Shown here: one piece after another, positions 17,726 to 25,588 of the stretch
Layout of the letters: every line of letters starts with the position of its first letter
Numbering within the stretch: position 1 is the stretch's first letter
NCBI GenBank assembly: GCA_963760965.1
Contig: CAVXEW010000009.1
Span: 124,001 to 188,000, forward strand
Direction: 5' to 3'
Origin: Pararhizobium_B sp963760965
GTDB lineage: Bacteria > Pseudomonadota > Alphaproteobacteria > Rhizobiales > Rhizobiaceae
Length of the DNA stretch: 64,000 nucleotides
The notes under the pieces: model-generated
Told to the model about the DNA's origin: nothing
Seen by the model: the letters and a program-made list of their open reading frames with translations, nothing else
The model's database searches: none
Translations under genes and position numbers: made by a program

Positions 17726-19030
17726 TCAGCGCGGCAGCTTTCCGAAGACCTTGACGTATTCCGCCTCGCCGCCCTTGGCGAGCGCCTTTGCCTGCTTCAC
17801 CCACTGCTCGCGCTCGATGCGGCCATGGAAGCTCAAGTGGGCGTCGACCCATTCGCATTCCGCCTTCTTCCAGTTGGCGACCTGTTGCCATGTCCAGACG
17901 CCGATCTCGTGGAGCTTCTGCTCGATCTTCGGCCCGATACCGGCGATCATCTTGAGATCGTCAGGCTCCTCGGGCCGCTCGATGGCCTCCGGCTGCCCGG
18001 GCTGCGACTGCCCTGCGCCACCTGCCCCCTTGGCGCTGCGGGCGATCTTCATGGTTGCGTTGGCATCGCCGTCGCCGGACGCGGAGCCCTCTTTCTTCTG
18101 CGGTGCATGCGACTTCGCGGTTCCCGCCACCTTCATCGTGGCATTGGCGCGCGCGCGCCCGACATCGCTGCCCGAAGCGGTGCTGCTCGTCGCGCTGCCC
18201 GAGACGGAGTCGCCCATCCGGCCCGCCTCTTCAGCCCGTTTCGCTTCTTTGCCGTCAGTATTGACTTCTTCCTCGGCGCCGGTGCTCTTTTCCGGCGACG
18301 GAGAGGCGATCGACGCATCCGTTTCCGGCGCCGACGTCACCGGCCTGCCGGCCTTGGAAGGCGGCACCGTGCCACCATCGCCGGTTTCCTTCCGCCCCCG
18401 CGACGACCGGGTTCCTTCCTCCTCGCCAAGCAGGGTCGTTCGACCGCCGACGGGCGCGGAATAGATCCGGTCCACCTGCGGGCCGACCGGCACCTCCGCG
18501 CCCTTGCCGGCCTCGAACTGGTCGATGATCTCTTCCAGCCGCTCCGGGGTGAGATCCTCGTAGGTATCCTTGAAGATCATCACCATCGGCGCGTTGACGC
18601 AGGCGCCCTGGCACTCGACCTCCTCCCAGGAGAGCGTACCCTCCTCGTTCGTCTCGAACTGCTCGTGATGGATCTTGCGCCGGCACACGTCCATCAGCGC
18701 CTCCGAGCCCCTGAGCATGCAAGGGGTCGTGCCGCATACCTGCACATGCGCTTTCGAGCCGACCGGCTTCAGCATGAACTGGGTGTAAAAGGTCGCGACC
18801 TCCAGGACGCGGATATAGGGCATTCCGAGCATGTCGGCGATGCTTTCGATCGCCGCCTTGGTGACCCAGCCGTCCTGCTCCTGGGCGCGCATCAGCAGCG
18901 GTATGACGGCGGACTGCTGGCGCCCTGCCGGATACTTCCTGATGGTCGCCTCGGCCCACTTCGCGTTTTCGCTGGTGAACTCGAAACCGCCCGGCTGGAC
19001 GTCCTCTTCAGCTAGTCGACGGACTGACAT
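17726..19030 (-). CDS. nuoE: NADH-quinone oxidoreductase subunit E, C-terminally extended
   Basis: 434 aa from the ATG at 19030. The first 190 residues or so are the thioredoxin-like NuoE with the N1a [2Fe-2S] ligands CGTTPC, then MDVC and CQGACVNAP. The rest is an extension absent from E. coli NuoE: a long low-complexity linker rich in Ser, Ala, Gly and Glu, then a C-terminal domain with DDLKMIAGIGPKIEQKLHEI and FHGRIEREQWVKQAKALAKG. That domain matches the end of the 256-aa protein encoded between nuoF and nuoG. Extended NuoE is typical of Rhizobiales. The much longer frame reaching upstream is not used. Confidence 0.96.
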   Translation of the reverse strand: MSVRRLAEEDVQPGGFEFTSENAKWAEATIRKYPAGRQQSAVIPLLMRAQEQDGWVTKAAIESIADMLGMPYIRVLEVATFYTQFMLKPVGSKAHVQVCGTTPCMLRGSEALMDVCRRKIHHEQFETNEEGTLSWEEVECQGACVNAPMVMIFKDTYEDLTPERLEEIIDQFEAGKGAEVPVGPQVDRIYSAPVGGRTTLLGEEEGTRSSRGRKETGDGGTVPPSKAGRPVTSAPETDASIASPSPEKSTGAEEEVNTDGKEAKRAEEAGRMGDSVSGSATSSTASGSDVGRARANATMKVAGTAKSHAPQKKEGSASGDGDANATMKIARSAKGAGGAGQSQPGQPEAIERPEEPDDLKMIAGIGPKIEQKLHEIGVWTWQQVANWKKAECEWVDAHLSFHGRIEREQWVKQAKALAKGGEAEYVKVFGKLPR

Positions 19031-19044
19031 TCGTTGCTTGTCCC

Positions 19045-19293
19045 TTAGTTGATCCGTTCGCAGCGCGAACTGCTGACCGTCGCGAATTCGCACGCATAGG
19101 CCGTGTCCCCCTTCTGCAGGAAGACGACGAACTTGCCCGCGTTGGGCACGGCGGCCTTGATCTCGTAGCCCTGCCCGACCAGACCGCCGATCGTCTCGCC
19201 GCCGGCCGTGTTCGCCGCGCTGCCGGAGGAGACGGACTGCTGCGCGAGCGCCGGCACCGCCGATGCCAGCAGCACTGCCACCGCCCACCTCAC
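19045..19293 (-). CDS. Small exported protein in nuo operon
   Basis: 82-aa protein starting with GTG at 19293, where the start overlaps the nuoD TGA as GTGA and implies coupled translation. The N-terminus is a clear signal peptide (RWAVAVLLASAVPALAQ, probable cleavage after ALA). The mature part of about 65 residues includes GYEIKAAVPNAGKFVVFLQK and two cysteines (YACEF, SRCERI) that could form a disulfide. It is not a known complex I subunit. The intact reading frame and coupling argue it is real; its periplasmic role is unknown. Confidence 0.75.
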   Translation of the reverse strand: MRWAVAVLLASAVPALAQQSVSSGSAANTAGGETIGGLVGQGYEIKAAVPNAGKFVVFLQKGDTAYACEFATVSSSRCERIN

Positions 19294-20480
19294 CGGTCGA
19301 CCTCCCCGAACACGATGTCGAGCGAACCGAGGATCGCCGACACGTCCGCCAGCAGATGGCCGCGGCAAATGTAGTCCATGGCCTGGAGGTGCGCGTAGCC
19401 AGGTGCCTTGATCTTGCAGCGGTACGGCTTGTTGCTGCCGTCAGAGACGAGATAGACGCCGAATTCGCCCTTGGGCGCCTCAACGGCGGCGTAGACTTCG
19501 CCTTCCGGCACCCTGTAGCCTTCCGTGTAGAGCTTGAAGTGATGGATCAGCGCTTCCATCGAGCGCTTCATCGTCTCGCGCCTGGGCGGCACCATCTTGC
19601 CGTCGGTCGCCGAGACGGGACCGGTCCGCTCCTTGCCGAGCAGTCGCTCCACGCACTGCTTGATGATCCGCGCCGACTGACGCATTTCGATCATTCTGAT
19701 GACGTAGCGGTCGTAGCAGTCGCCGTTCTTGCCGACCGGGATGTCGAAATCGAGTTCCGAGTAGCATTCGTACGGCTGGGCGCGCCTCAGGTCCCACGCC
19801 GCTCCGGAGCCGCGAACCATGACGCCGGAGAAACCCCAGGCCCAGCAGTCCTCGAGGCTGACCACGCCGATGTCGACGTTGCGCTGCTTGAAGATGCGGT
19901 TGCCTGTTAGAAGGTCTTCGATGTCGTCGCAGACCTTGAGGAAGGGATCGACCCAGTTGCCGATGTCCTCGACAAGCTGTTCCGGCAAGTCCTGGTGCAC
20001 GCCACCCGCACGGAAATAGGCCGCGTGCATGCGCGAACCCGAGGCGCGTTCATAGAACACCATCAGCTTCTCGCGCTCCTCGAAGCCCCAGAGCGGTGGC
20101 GTCAGCGCGCCGACGTCCATGGCCTGCGTGGTGACGTTGAGCAGGTGCGACAGGATGCGGCCGATCTCGCAGTACATCACGCGGATCAGCTGCCCGCGGA
20201 TCGGCACCTCGGTCCCGGTGAGCTTCTCGATCGCCAGCGCGAAGGCGTGCTCCTGGTTCATTGGAGCGACGTAGTCGAGGCGATCGAAATAGGGAACCGC
20301 CTGGAGATAGGTCTTGGCCTCGATGAGCTTCTCGGTGCCGCGATGCAGCAGTCCGATATGCGGATCAACGCGATCGACGATCTCACCGTCCAGCTCCAGG
20401 ACGAGCCGCAGGACTCCGTGCGCCGCGGGATGCTGCGGCCCGAAATTGATGTTGAAATTGCGGACGTTGTGCTCGGTCAT
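19290..20480 (-). CDS. nuoD: NADH-quinone oxidoreductase subunit D
   Basis: 396-aa 49-kDa-type subunit related to the large subunit of [NiFe] hydrogenases; with NuoB it forms the quinone site. The start region has FGPQHPAAHGVLRLVLELDGE, the quinone-site histidine loop. Later come RVMYCEIGRILSHLL and the conserved end AILGSLDIVFGEVDR. It lies 73 bases downstream of nuoC. Confidence 0.97.
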   Translation of the reverse strand: MTEHNVRNFNINFGPQHPAAHGVLRLVLELDGEIVDRVDPHIGLLHRGTEKLIEAKTYLQAVPYFDRLDYVAPMNQEHAFALAIEKLTGTEVPIRGQLIRVMYCEIGRILSHLLNVTTQAMDVGALTPPLWGFEEREKLMVFYERASGSRMHAAYFRAGGVHQDLPEQLVEDIGNWVDPFLKVCDDIEDLLTGNRIFKQRNVDIGVVSLEDCWAWGFSGVMVRGSGAAWDLRRAQPYECYSELDFDIPVGKNGDCYDRYVIRMIEMRQSARIIKQCVERLLGKERTGPVSATDGKMVPPRRETMKRSMEALIHHFKLYTEGYRVPEGEVYAAVEAPKGEFGVYLVSDGSNKPYRCKIKAPGYAHLQAMDYICRGHLLADVSAILGSLDIVFGEVDR

Positions 20481-20511
20481 CTGATGTCGCCTTGGGCGTT
20501 GGTCCTGTCGC

Positions 20512-20538
20512 GCGGCGGCGCCCCCGGGAGGCCGCCGC
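20512..20538 (-). repeat. Intergenic hairpin between nuoC and nuoD
   Basis: A perfect 8-bp inverted repeat (GCGGCGGC / GCCGCCGC) with an 11-base loop fills much of the 73-base gap between nuoC and nuoD. There is no T-run, so it may serve mRNA stability or processing rather than termination. Confidence 0.45.
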
Positions 20539-20553
20539 CATGCCTTCCTATGA

Positions 20554-21153
20554 TCAGTTCGCCTTCTCGTCTCCCGGAAGGACGTACTCGGTTCCCTCCC
20601 AGGGGCTCAGGAAGTCGAAGGAACGAAACTCCTGCTTCAGTTGCACCGGCTCGTAGACGACGCGCTTGACCTCGTCGTCGTAGCGCACCTCGACGAAGCC
20701 CGTCAGCGGGAAGTCCTTGCGCAGGGGGTGCCCCTCGAAGCCGTAGTCGGTGAGGATGCGCCGCAGGTCCGGATGTCCGACGAACAGGATGCCGTAGAGG
20801 TCGTATGCCTCGCGCTCGAACCAGTCGGCACCGGGATAGACAGCCGTCGCCGAGGGCACTGCCTCGTCCTCTCCGACGGCGACCTTGACCCGCACACGCA
20901 GGTTCTGCCGCGGCGAGAGCAGGTGATAGACGACATCGAAGCGCCTCGCCCGCGCGGGCCAGTCGACGCCGCAGATGTCCGTCAGGTTGACGAACTGGCA
21001 CTGCACGTCGTCCCGGAGGAACGTCAGAAGCGGCACGACCAACTCGATCGACGCCGTCAGCGTCAGCTCGCCGAAGGCGACGGCCGCCGTTTCGAAGAGG
21101 TCTTCCCGGCTTTCCTTGAGATAGCCGGCGAGGTCTTCCAGTGCTGCACTCAT
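20554..21153 (-). CDS. nuoC: NADH-quinone oxidoreductase subunit C
   Basis: 199-aa 30-kDa-type subunit of the peripheral arm, structural with no cofactor. It starts MSAALEDLAGYLKE at 21153; the longer frame upstream overlaps nuoB and is not real. The family signature is GADWFEREAYDLYGILFVGH followed by RRILTDYGFEGHPLRKDFP. It sits 22 bases after nuoB. Confidence 0.97.
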   Translation of the reverse strand: MSAALEDLAGYLKESREDLFETAAVAFGELTLTASIELVVPLLTFLRDDVQCQFVNLTDICGVDWPARARRFDVVYHLLSPRQNLRVRVKVAVGEDEAVPSATAVYPGADWFEREAYDLYGILFVGHPDLRRILTDYGFEGHPLRKDFPLTGFVEVRYDDEVKRVVYEPVQLKQEFRSFDFLSPWEGTEYVLPGDEKAN

Positions 21154-21175
21154 GCTTGCCCCCTTCCCGGATCCG

Positions 21176-21757
21176 TCAGCGCTCGATCGTGCCGGTCCGC
21201 CGAATCTTCTTCTGCAGAAGCAGGATGCCATACAGCAATGCTTCGGCGGTCGGCGGACAGCCCGGCACGTAGATGTCGACCGGCACCACCCGGTCGCAAC
21301 CGCGCACGACGGCGTAGGAATAATGGTAGTAGCCGCCGCCATTGGCGCACGACCCCATGGAAATGACGTAGCGCGGCTCCGGCATCTGGTCGTAGACCTT
21401 GCGGAGTGCCGGCGCCATCTTGTTGGTGAGCGTGCCGGCGACGATCATCACGTCCGACTGGCGGGGCGAGGCGCGAGGAGCGAAGCCGAAACGCTCGACG
21501 TCGTAGCGCGGCATCGAAACCTGCATCATCTCTACCGCGCAACAGGCCAGGCCGAAGGTCATCCACATCAGCGAGCCCGTACGCGCCCAGGTGATGAGAT
21601 CCTCGGCGGAAGTGACGAGGAACCCCTTGTCGGCAAGTTCGTTGTTCACGTCTGCAAAGAACGCGTCGTCGCCGCCGGCCGGACGGCCGGTCCGCGGATC
21701 GATCACGCCCTTCGGACGCGGGGCGACGAGCGTCGGGTCCTGATCGTTCAATCCCAT
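21176..21757 (-). CDS. nuoB: NADH-quinone oxidoreductase subunit B
   Basis: 193-aa PSST-type subunit carrying the terminal N2 [4Fe-4S] cluster that reduces quinone. It starts MGLNDQDPTLVAPRPKG at 21757. Cluster ligands appear in FGLACCAVEMM, SMGSCANGGG and YVPGCPPTAEALLYG. The start overlaps the nuoA stop by 10 bases. Confidence 0.97.
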   Translation of the reverse strand: MGLNDQDPTLVAPRPKGVIDPRTGRPAGGDDAFFADVNNELADKGFLVTSAEDLITWARTGSLMWMTFGLACCAVEMMQVSMPRYDVERFGFAPRASPRQSDVMIVAGTLTNKMAPALRKVYDQMPEPRYVISMGSCANGGGYYHYSYAVVRGCDRVVPVDIYVPGCPPTAEALLYGILLLQKKIRRTGTIER

Positions 21758-22113
21758 TCGAGGGCTCCCTTTCTCCACTCGTAGATAAAGCCGATGGTCA
21801 ACACGGCAAGGAATACCATCATGGACCAGAAGCCGATCCAGCCGATCGCGCTGAAGGAGACCGCCCAGGGAAAGAGAAAGGCCACTTCGAGATCGAAGAT
21901 GATGAAGAGAATCGACACCAGATAGAACCGGATGTCGAACTTCATCCGCGCATCGTCGAATGCGTTGAACCCGCATTCGTACGCCGAAAGCTTCTCGGAA
22001 TCCGGCGCCTTGTAGGCGACGACGAACGGCGCGATGAGAAGGGCCAGCCCGATGACGAGGCATAGTGCGAGAAAGATGGCGATCGGGACATAGGAACCAA
22101 GCAGTGCAGTCAT
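21748..22113 (-). CDS. nuoA: NADH-quinone oxidoreductase subunit A
   Basis: 121-aa membrane subunit with three helices, first gene of the operon. It begins MTALLGSYVPIAIFLALCL. The conserved loop YECGFNAFDDARMKFDIRFY, which carries the invariant cysteine near the quinone chamber, is present, followed by IFDLEVAFLFPW. A GGGAAAGGA-like ribosome-binding site precedes the ATG at 22113, and a candidate promoter lies about 90 bases upstream. Confidence 0.97.
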   Translation of the reverse strand: MTALLGSYVPIAIFLALCLVIGLALLIAPFVVAYKAPDSEKLSAYECGFNAFDDARMKFDIRFYLVSILFIIFDLEVAFLFPWAVSFSAIGWIGFWSMMVFLAVLTIGFIYEWRKGALEWD

Positions 22114-22199
22114 CGTGTCCTTTCCCTTCGATGCCGCTTGCGGCAGCGTCGGCCATGACCGAGCCGCGCGACATCGGCGATGATGGTGCGTTGCGGCGT

Positions 22200-22228
22200 G
22201 GTTAGCGCAGCAGGACTTTACGCGCAAG
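22200..22228 (-). promoter_or_regulatory. Candidate nuo operon promoter
   Basis: On the minus strand CTTGCG and CTAACC are separated by 17 bases, close to the alphaproteobacterial housekeeping pattern (CTTGAC-N17-CTATAT). The tRNA-Val promoter in this window has nearly the same elements. Transcription would start about 80 bases before nuoA. Confidence 0.4.
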
Positions 22229-22336
22229 CCTGCTCACGGCAAAAGTGCCCGAAGCTTCCGGTCCAGGCGTATTGCCGCAGGCGTGCGGCGGCACCCCTGC
22301 CCTGGCCCGCCAGCGCCGCATCGGCCAAGCGGCTTC

Positions 22337-22918
22337 TCAGAGGCTGCACACCTGCATCTGCGAGGCATACAGGCGGGCCATGTCCGCGGCGGCGTGCGCG
22401 GCTCTCTGGACGGAGGGATTGTTCCTCCAGTTGCCGCGGGCGTAGCCGGCATGGCCGAAATAGTAGGCCAGATAGAGATTGTAGGTGTCGTTCAGCGCGA
22501 TGCCGTTCTTGACGTGACTCTGGTAGCTGTACCATCCGACGAAATCGATCGCATCGGCGAAGCTGTTGCGATCCGCACCCCAGTGCCCCGTTTCGCGCCT
22601 GTAACGGTCCCATGTGCCGTCGAGAGCCTGCGAGAAACCGTAGGCACTCGACGGCCGCTTCCAGGGAATGAAGCCGAGGATCCACTTGCGCGGCGGCCGG
22701 GCATAGGGCCGGAAGCCCGATTCCTTGCGGATGATCGCCATGAGGACGGGCACCGGGACGCCATACTCGCGCTCGGCACGCCTGGCGGCCGAATGCCAGT
22801 TGTTGAACCAGCCGTCGCGCTGGTTGAAGACTGAGCAGACATCGTTGATGTGGTGCGGCGCCGTAGCGCAGCTCGCCAACGGCAGCATCAACAGGAGGAC
22901 CAGAACGGCGGTACGCAT
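22337..22918 (-). CDS. Lytic transglycosylase-like lipoprotein (SLT domain)
   Basis: 193-aa protein from the ATG at 22918, with a lipoprotein signal (MLPLASC, lipidated Cys17). The body is a soluble lytic transglycosylase-type domain that cleaves the glycan strand of peptidoglycan. The catalytic glutamate is probably E66 in AIIRKESGFRPYA, followed by SAYGFSQALDGTWDRYR and the family motif NLYLAYYFGHAGYARG. The N-terminus is anchored in a membrane facing the periplasm. It is separated from nuoA by 223 bases holding the nuo promoter, so it is probably a separate unit. Confidence 0.88.
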   Translation of the reverse strand: MRTAVLVLLLMLPLASCATAPHHINDVCSVFNQRDGWFNNWHSAARRAEREYGVPVPVLMAIIRKESGFRPYARPPRKWILGFIPWKRPSSAYGFSQALDGTWDRYRRETGHWGADRNSFADAIDFVGWYSYQSHVKNGIALNDTYNLYLAYYFGHAGYARGNWRNNPSVQRAAHAAADMARLYASQMQVCSL

Positions 22919-23150
22919 CGACAAACCTCGTGTTTCCCAATTCGGTAGTTTCCAAATCCTAACAATTGCCTTACGCGACCCCCCGCCTGTCCCGATTCCG
23001 GACAAAACAGGCCGCGATCCGCTCGGAAACATGGGCTCGCATGCATGGCACGCGCAACGACAGCTCGCGAACCCCGCGAAAACCGTTCATTCCTGAGAGA
23101 GGGAAGCGCCACGTCCTTTCTTCGGCACATTGCCGAAATATCGAAGGAAG

Positions 23151-23227
23151 TGGCGCGAGTGACGGGGCTCGAACCCGCGACCTCCGGCGTGACAGGCCGG
23201 CACTCTAACCAACTGAGCTACACCCGC
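23151..23227 (-). tRNA. tRNA-Asp (GTC)
   Basis: 77-nt cloverleaf on the minus strand beginning GCGGGTG and ending with an encoded CCA. The acceptor stem pairs fully, with one G-T wobble. The D-arm (AGCTCAGTTGGTTAGAG), the anticodon loop CTGTCAC with anticodon GTC and the T-arm (GGTTCGAGCCCC) are all visible. A strong promoter lies about 37 bases upstream. Confidence 0.97.
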
Positions 23228-23263
23228 TTGGGCGACACGGCTTGGCGCCGCGTCGATGGCGGC

Positions 23264-23292
23264 TGATTAAGGGGTTCGCCCGAACCTGTCAA
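23264..23292 (-). promoter_or_regulatory. tRNA-Asp promoter
   Basis: On the minus strand TTGACA and TAATCA are separated by exactly 17 bases, preceded by a C (CTTGAC). This is a near-ideal housekeeping promoter directed at tRNA-Asp. Confidence 0.7.
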
Positions 23293-23384
23293 GCGCGCGG
23301 ACATCCCTTTTGCAACAAACATTCGCGCCCCCGGAACACGGCTCGCATCAAGGCCTCCACCGCGCAGAAACCGCAGATTTTCGC

Positions 23385-23413
23385 CTTGCGCCGATGGAGC
23401 GAAACGCCTAAAC
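23385..23413 (+). promoter_or_regulatory. tRNA-Val promoter
   Basis: CTTGCG, a 17-base spacer and CTAAAC lie 14 bases before the tRNA-Val gene. The elements resemble the candidate nuo promoter. Confidence 0.6.
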
Positions 23414-23427
23414 GAGGCGACGCAACC

Positions 23428-23503
23428 GGGCGGTTAGCTCAGCTGGTAGAGCGCCTCGTTTACACCGAGGATGTCGGGAGTTCGAGTCTCTCACCGCCCA
23501 CCA
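23428..23503 (+). tRNA. tRNA-Val (TAC)
   Basis: 76-nt cloverleaf beginning GGGCGGT and ending ACCGCCC plus A and an encoded CCA. The anticodon stem-loop CCTCG-TTTACAC-CGAGG gives anticodon TAC. D- and T-arms are intact. Its 3' end overlaps the last 13 bases of the opposite-strand nitrilase-family gene. In related Rhizobiales, tRNA-Val and tRNA-Asp genes lie together beside nuo, so the DNA to the right of this gene could be inserted. Confidence 0.97.
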
Positions 23504-24315
23504 TCGCCGGAATGTCCATTGCAACGAACCGGCTCGCTGTCCCGCCAGCGGAACCAATCCTCTTGTCGCCTCCGCCGAATTCGTTCGAGGTCGAAGTCGG
23601 CGATGACGATCCCGGGCGAGGCATCGCCGATCGCTGTGATCCGGCCAATCGAATCAACCGCGAACGAATGTCCGTCGCAGCGCGGAGCCGGATAATTGGC
23701 GACAGCAATACCCACAATGCTTTCAAACGCTCGACCGCGCATTTGAGCAATTCGGACGTCGCCGACCTCCACGTCCGCGGAAAGGTTGCAACAGTTCGGG
23801 ACCAGAATTATCTCCGCGCCCGCCCGCGACATTGCTCGTGCCGCGTCGGGATATTCTCGATCCATGCAGATCATGAGTCCCACACAGACATCACCTTCCG
23901 ATGTTGCGATCTTCGCAACTGAGAAGGTGTCACCGCGACCGCATGCTCTCTCGGGGACATCGAAGAAACAGGTATGCACTTTCCGATGACTGAAGACCGT
24001 ATCTCCCTTCCGGTCGATCAGCAGCGCAGCGTTGAAAGGATCGGGCTTCGCGGCTTCGAGCAAGGTGGCTACGACATGAACATCATGGACGCGGGCGGCC
24101 TGTCGAAATTGGTCGACGAACGGTCCGTTCGCGTCAACCGCGCCGGCGCGCCATTCTCTTTCGGATAAGGCATCGGCGAACGAGGCGTATCCATTCGAGT
24201 ACATCTCCGGGAACACGACGATCTCCGCGTTGCGCGCGGCCGCCTGACCGATCAGCAGGCCCGGATCAATTCCATGAAGCTGTTGAAGAAGAGCGATTCT
24301 TACAAGTCGAGACAT
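23491..24315 (-). CDS. Carbon-nitrogen hydrolase (nitrilase superfamily)
   Basis: 274-aa amidase/nitrilase-fold protein with the full Glu-Lys-Cys triad: E37 in VVFPEMYSNGY, K112 in SHRKVHTCFFD and C150 in LMICMDREYPDAAR. Substrate is unknown; the family acts on nitriles, amides and carbamoyl compounds. The C-terminal 4 residues and stop lie on the reverse complement of the tRNA-Val 3' end, so the present C-terminus may have been created by juxtaposition with the tRNA. The gene is less GC-rich than its neighbours and has no obvious operon partner. The start is the ATG at 24315; the ribosome-binding site is weak. Confidence 0.82.
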   Translation of the reverse strand: MSRLVRIALLQQLHGIDPGLLIGQAAARNAEIVVFPEMYSNGYASFADALSEREWRAGAVDANGPFVDQFRQAARVHDVHVVATLLEAAKPDPFNAALLIDRKGDTVFSHRKVHTCFFDVPERACGRGDTFSVAKIATSEGDVCVGLMICMDREYPDAARAMSRAGAEIILVPNCCNLSADVEVGDVRIAQMRGRAFESIVGIAVANYPAPRCDGHSFAVDSIGRITAIGDASPGIVIADFDLERIRRRRQEDWFRWRDSEPVRCNGHSGDGGR

Positions 24316-24612
24316 GAGGCGGACGATACCACGAGAACGCCACGGCTCTCATTGGTTGGGCGCCACGACAATGAGCCCCTGCCGGGCGATCTCAGGCATG
24401 ATCAGGAACCGCCTGAACCGTGGCGGCTGTTGCTGGGCGCCAGGCCCCTTCAATTCCAACGCTGATCGCGAACGCGAGACAAGTGTCTGGCGGGCGTTGC
24501 AATTGCGTCATCAACCAACTGTGGATTGAATTCGGTCCCCCGCAAATTCCCACTCGACCTCACCGGATTGCCCCTCTAGGTTGCGCACGCTTTAAGGGAT
24601 AAAGGGGCAACA
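24316..24612. other. Intergenic region, no gene seen
   Basis: About 297 bases between the nitrilase gene and the small lipoprotein gene. Short open frames on the plus strand lack a recognisable product or good ribosome-binding sites. It presumably contains both divergent promoters, and the base composition is lower in GC than the nuo region. No repeat or mobile-element end was recognised. Confidence 0.5.
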
Positions 24613-25032
24613 ATGAAAGGTATAATTGTATTAGTGGTGTCTTGCGCAATGTTGGCCGGCTGCGCCAGCAGAGCATCGGACATCAAGGCGTCATACGTTT
24701 CGGAAACCAGCTACGATCATATGTCGTGTTCGGAACTGGCAAATGAGGCACAAGCTGTCTCGGCGCACGTCGCTGAATCGACCGGCGAGCAGAACAAGCG
24801 CGCCACGGGTGATGCTGTGGCAATGACGGTTGGCGTGGTCGTCTTCTGGCCTGCGCTCTTCCTGATGCACGGCGACGGCGCGACAGCCGGCGAACTTGCA
24901 CGCCTGAAGGGCGAAATGGAAGCCATAGAGGACGCAAGCCGTCATAAGGGTTGCAGCATCCATTTCGAAACGCAGCCAGTACATACGGCCGCGACCCGGT
25001 CCCATCATGAGGGCATTGCCGCAAGGCAGTGA
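24613..25032 (+). CDS. Small predicted lipoprotein
   Basis: 139-aa protein with a good ribosome-binding site (AAGGGG) and a lipoprotein signal (MKGIIVLVVSCAMLAGC, lipobox LAGC, Cys17). The mature part contains SYDHMSCSELANEAQAV, a hydrophobic stretch (residues about 69-87) and a second helical region GELARLKGEMEAIEDAS, a pattern seen in many small envelope lipoproteins. There is no functional assignment. It stands alone in a lower-GC patch between tRNA-Val and the sulfur locus. Confidence 0.75.
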   Translation: MKGIIVLVVSCAMLAGCASRASDIKASYVSETSYDHMSCSELANEAQAVSAHVAESTGEQNKRATGDAVAMTVGVVVFWPALFLMHGDGATAGELARLKGEMEAIEDASRHKGCSIHFETQPVHTAATRSHHEGIAARQ

Positions 25033-25216
25033 GGGCTTTCGGCCGAAAGCGACCCCGGTCGGACATTCATGATGACGAAGAACGCCCGCGTCAGGCCTCG
25101 AGGCGCTGACGCGGGCCGTGCGGGTTGGCGAACTCCGGGATCATTGAACTTCCGATCGGGCCTGTGCCAGTATGCGCGCTCTGAAGCCGTGCGCTTCGCA
25201 CCTGTCGGTCAGCGGG

Positions 25217-25561
25217 ATGAACGTGATGGACATGATCAGTGATGCCCAGGCGGATTGCCGGACGGCACCGAATGCTGCGCAGATGCTTGACAACGCCAAG
25301 CAGACCGCCGCCTTCCTGCGCTCGCTTTCGCATCCCTCGCGTCTCGTCATCCTCTGCCGCCTGGCGGAAGGTCCGGCACGGGTGAACGAACTCGAGACAG
25401 CCCTGGAGATCCCGCAGACCGCCGTCTCGAAACAGCTCGCGCGCCTGCGGGAAGAAGGCCTGGTCACAGCCACGCGGGACGGCCGCTCGATCGTCTATTC
25501 GCTGCATGACGAGCGCGCGCTGCGGGTCCTGCAGGTTCTCTACGAGGAATTCTGCAAGTAG
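25217..25561 (+). CDS. shdrR: ArsR-family thiol-responsive regulator, sHdrR-like
   Basis: Winged-helix repressor of the ArsR/SmtB family, 114 aa from the ATG at 25217 (MNVMDMISDAQADC); an upstream ATG at 25172 would give 129 aa. The recognition helix lies in LEIPQTAVSKQLARLREEGLV. Two cysteines, in VILCRLAEG and at the extreme end EEFCK, match those of the second ArsR protein encoded by the sox locus here. In Hyphomicrobium, SoxR and sHdrR sense reduced sulfur through such a pair. It is convergent with tusA, the last gene of the sHdr run. By position and paralogy it should repress the sHdr genes. Confidence 0.85.
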   Translation: MNVMDMISDAQADCRTAPNAAQMLDNAKQTAAFLRSLSHPSRLVILCRLAEGPARVNELETALEIPQTAVSKQLARLREEGLVTATRDGRSIVYSLHDERALRVLQVLYEEFCK

Positions 25562-25584
25562 CCCGGAGGTGGCGGCCGCCGGGC
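25561..25584. terminator. Possible bidirectional hairpin between shdrR and tusA
   Basis: GCCCGGAGG and CCGCCGGGC form a 9-bp stem with one mismatch in the 27-base gap between two convergent genes. There is no T-run on either side, so termination by it alone is uncertain. Confidence 0.3.
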
Positions 25585-25588
25585 AGCT

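Noticed and set aside
22337..23032. A longer lytic transglycosylase starting at 23032
   Set aside because: The extra residues precede a complete lipoprotein signal beginning at 22918, which marks the true start.
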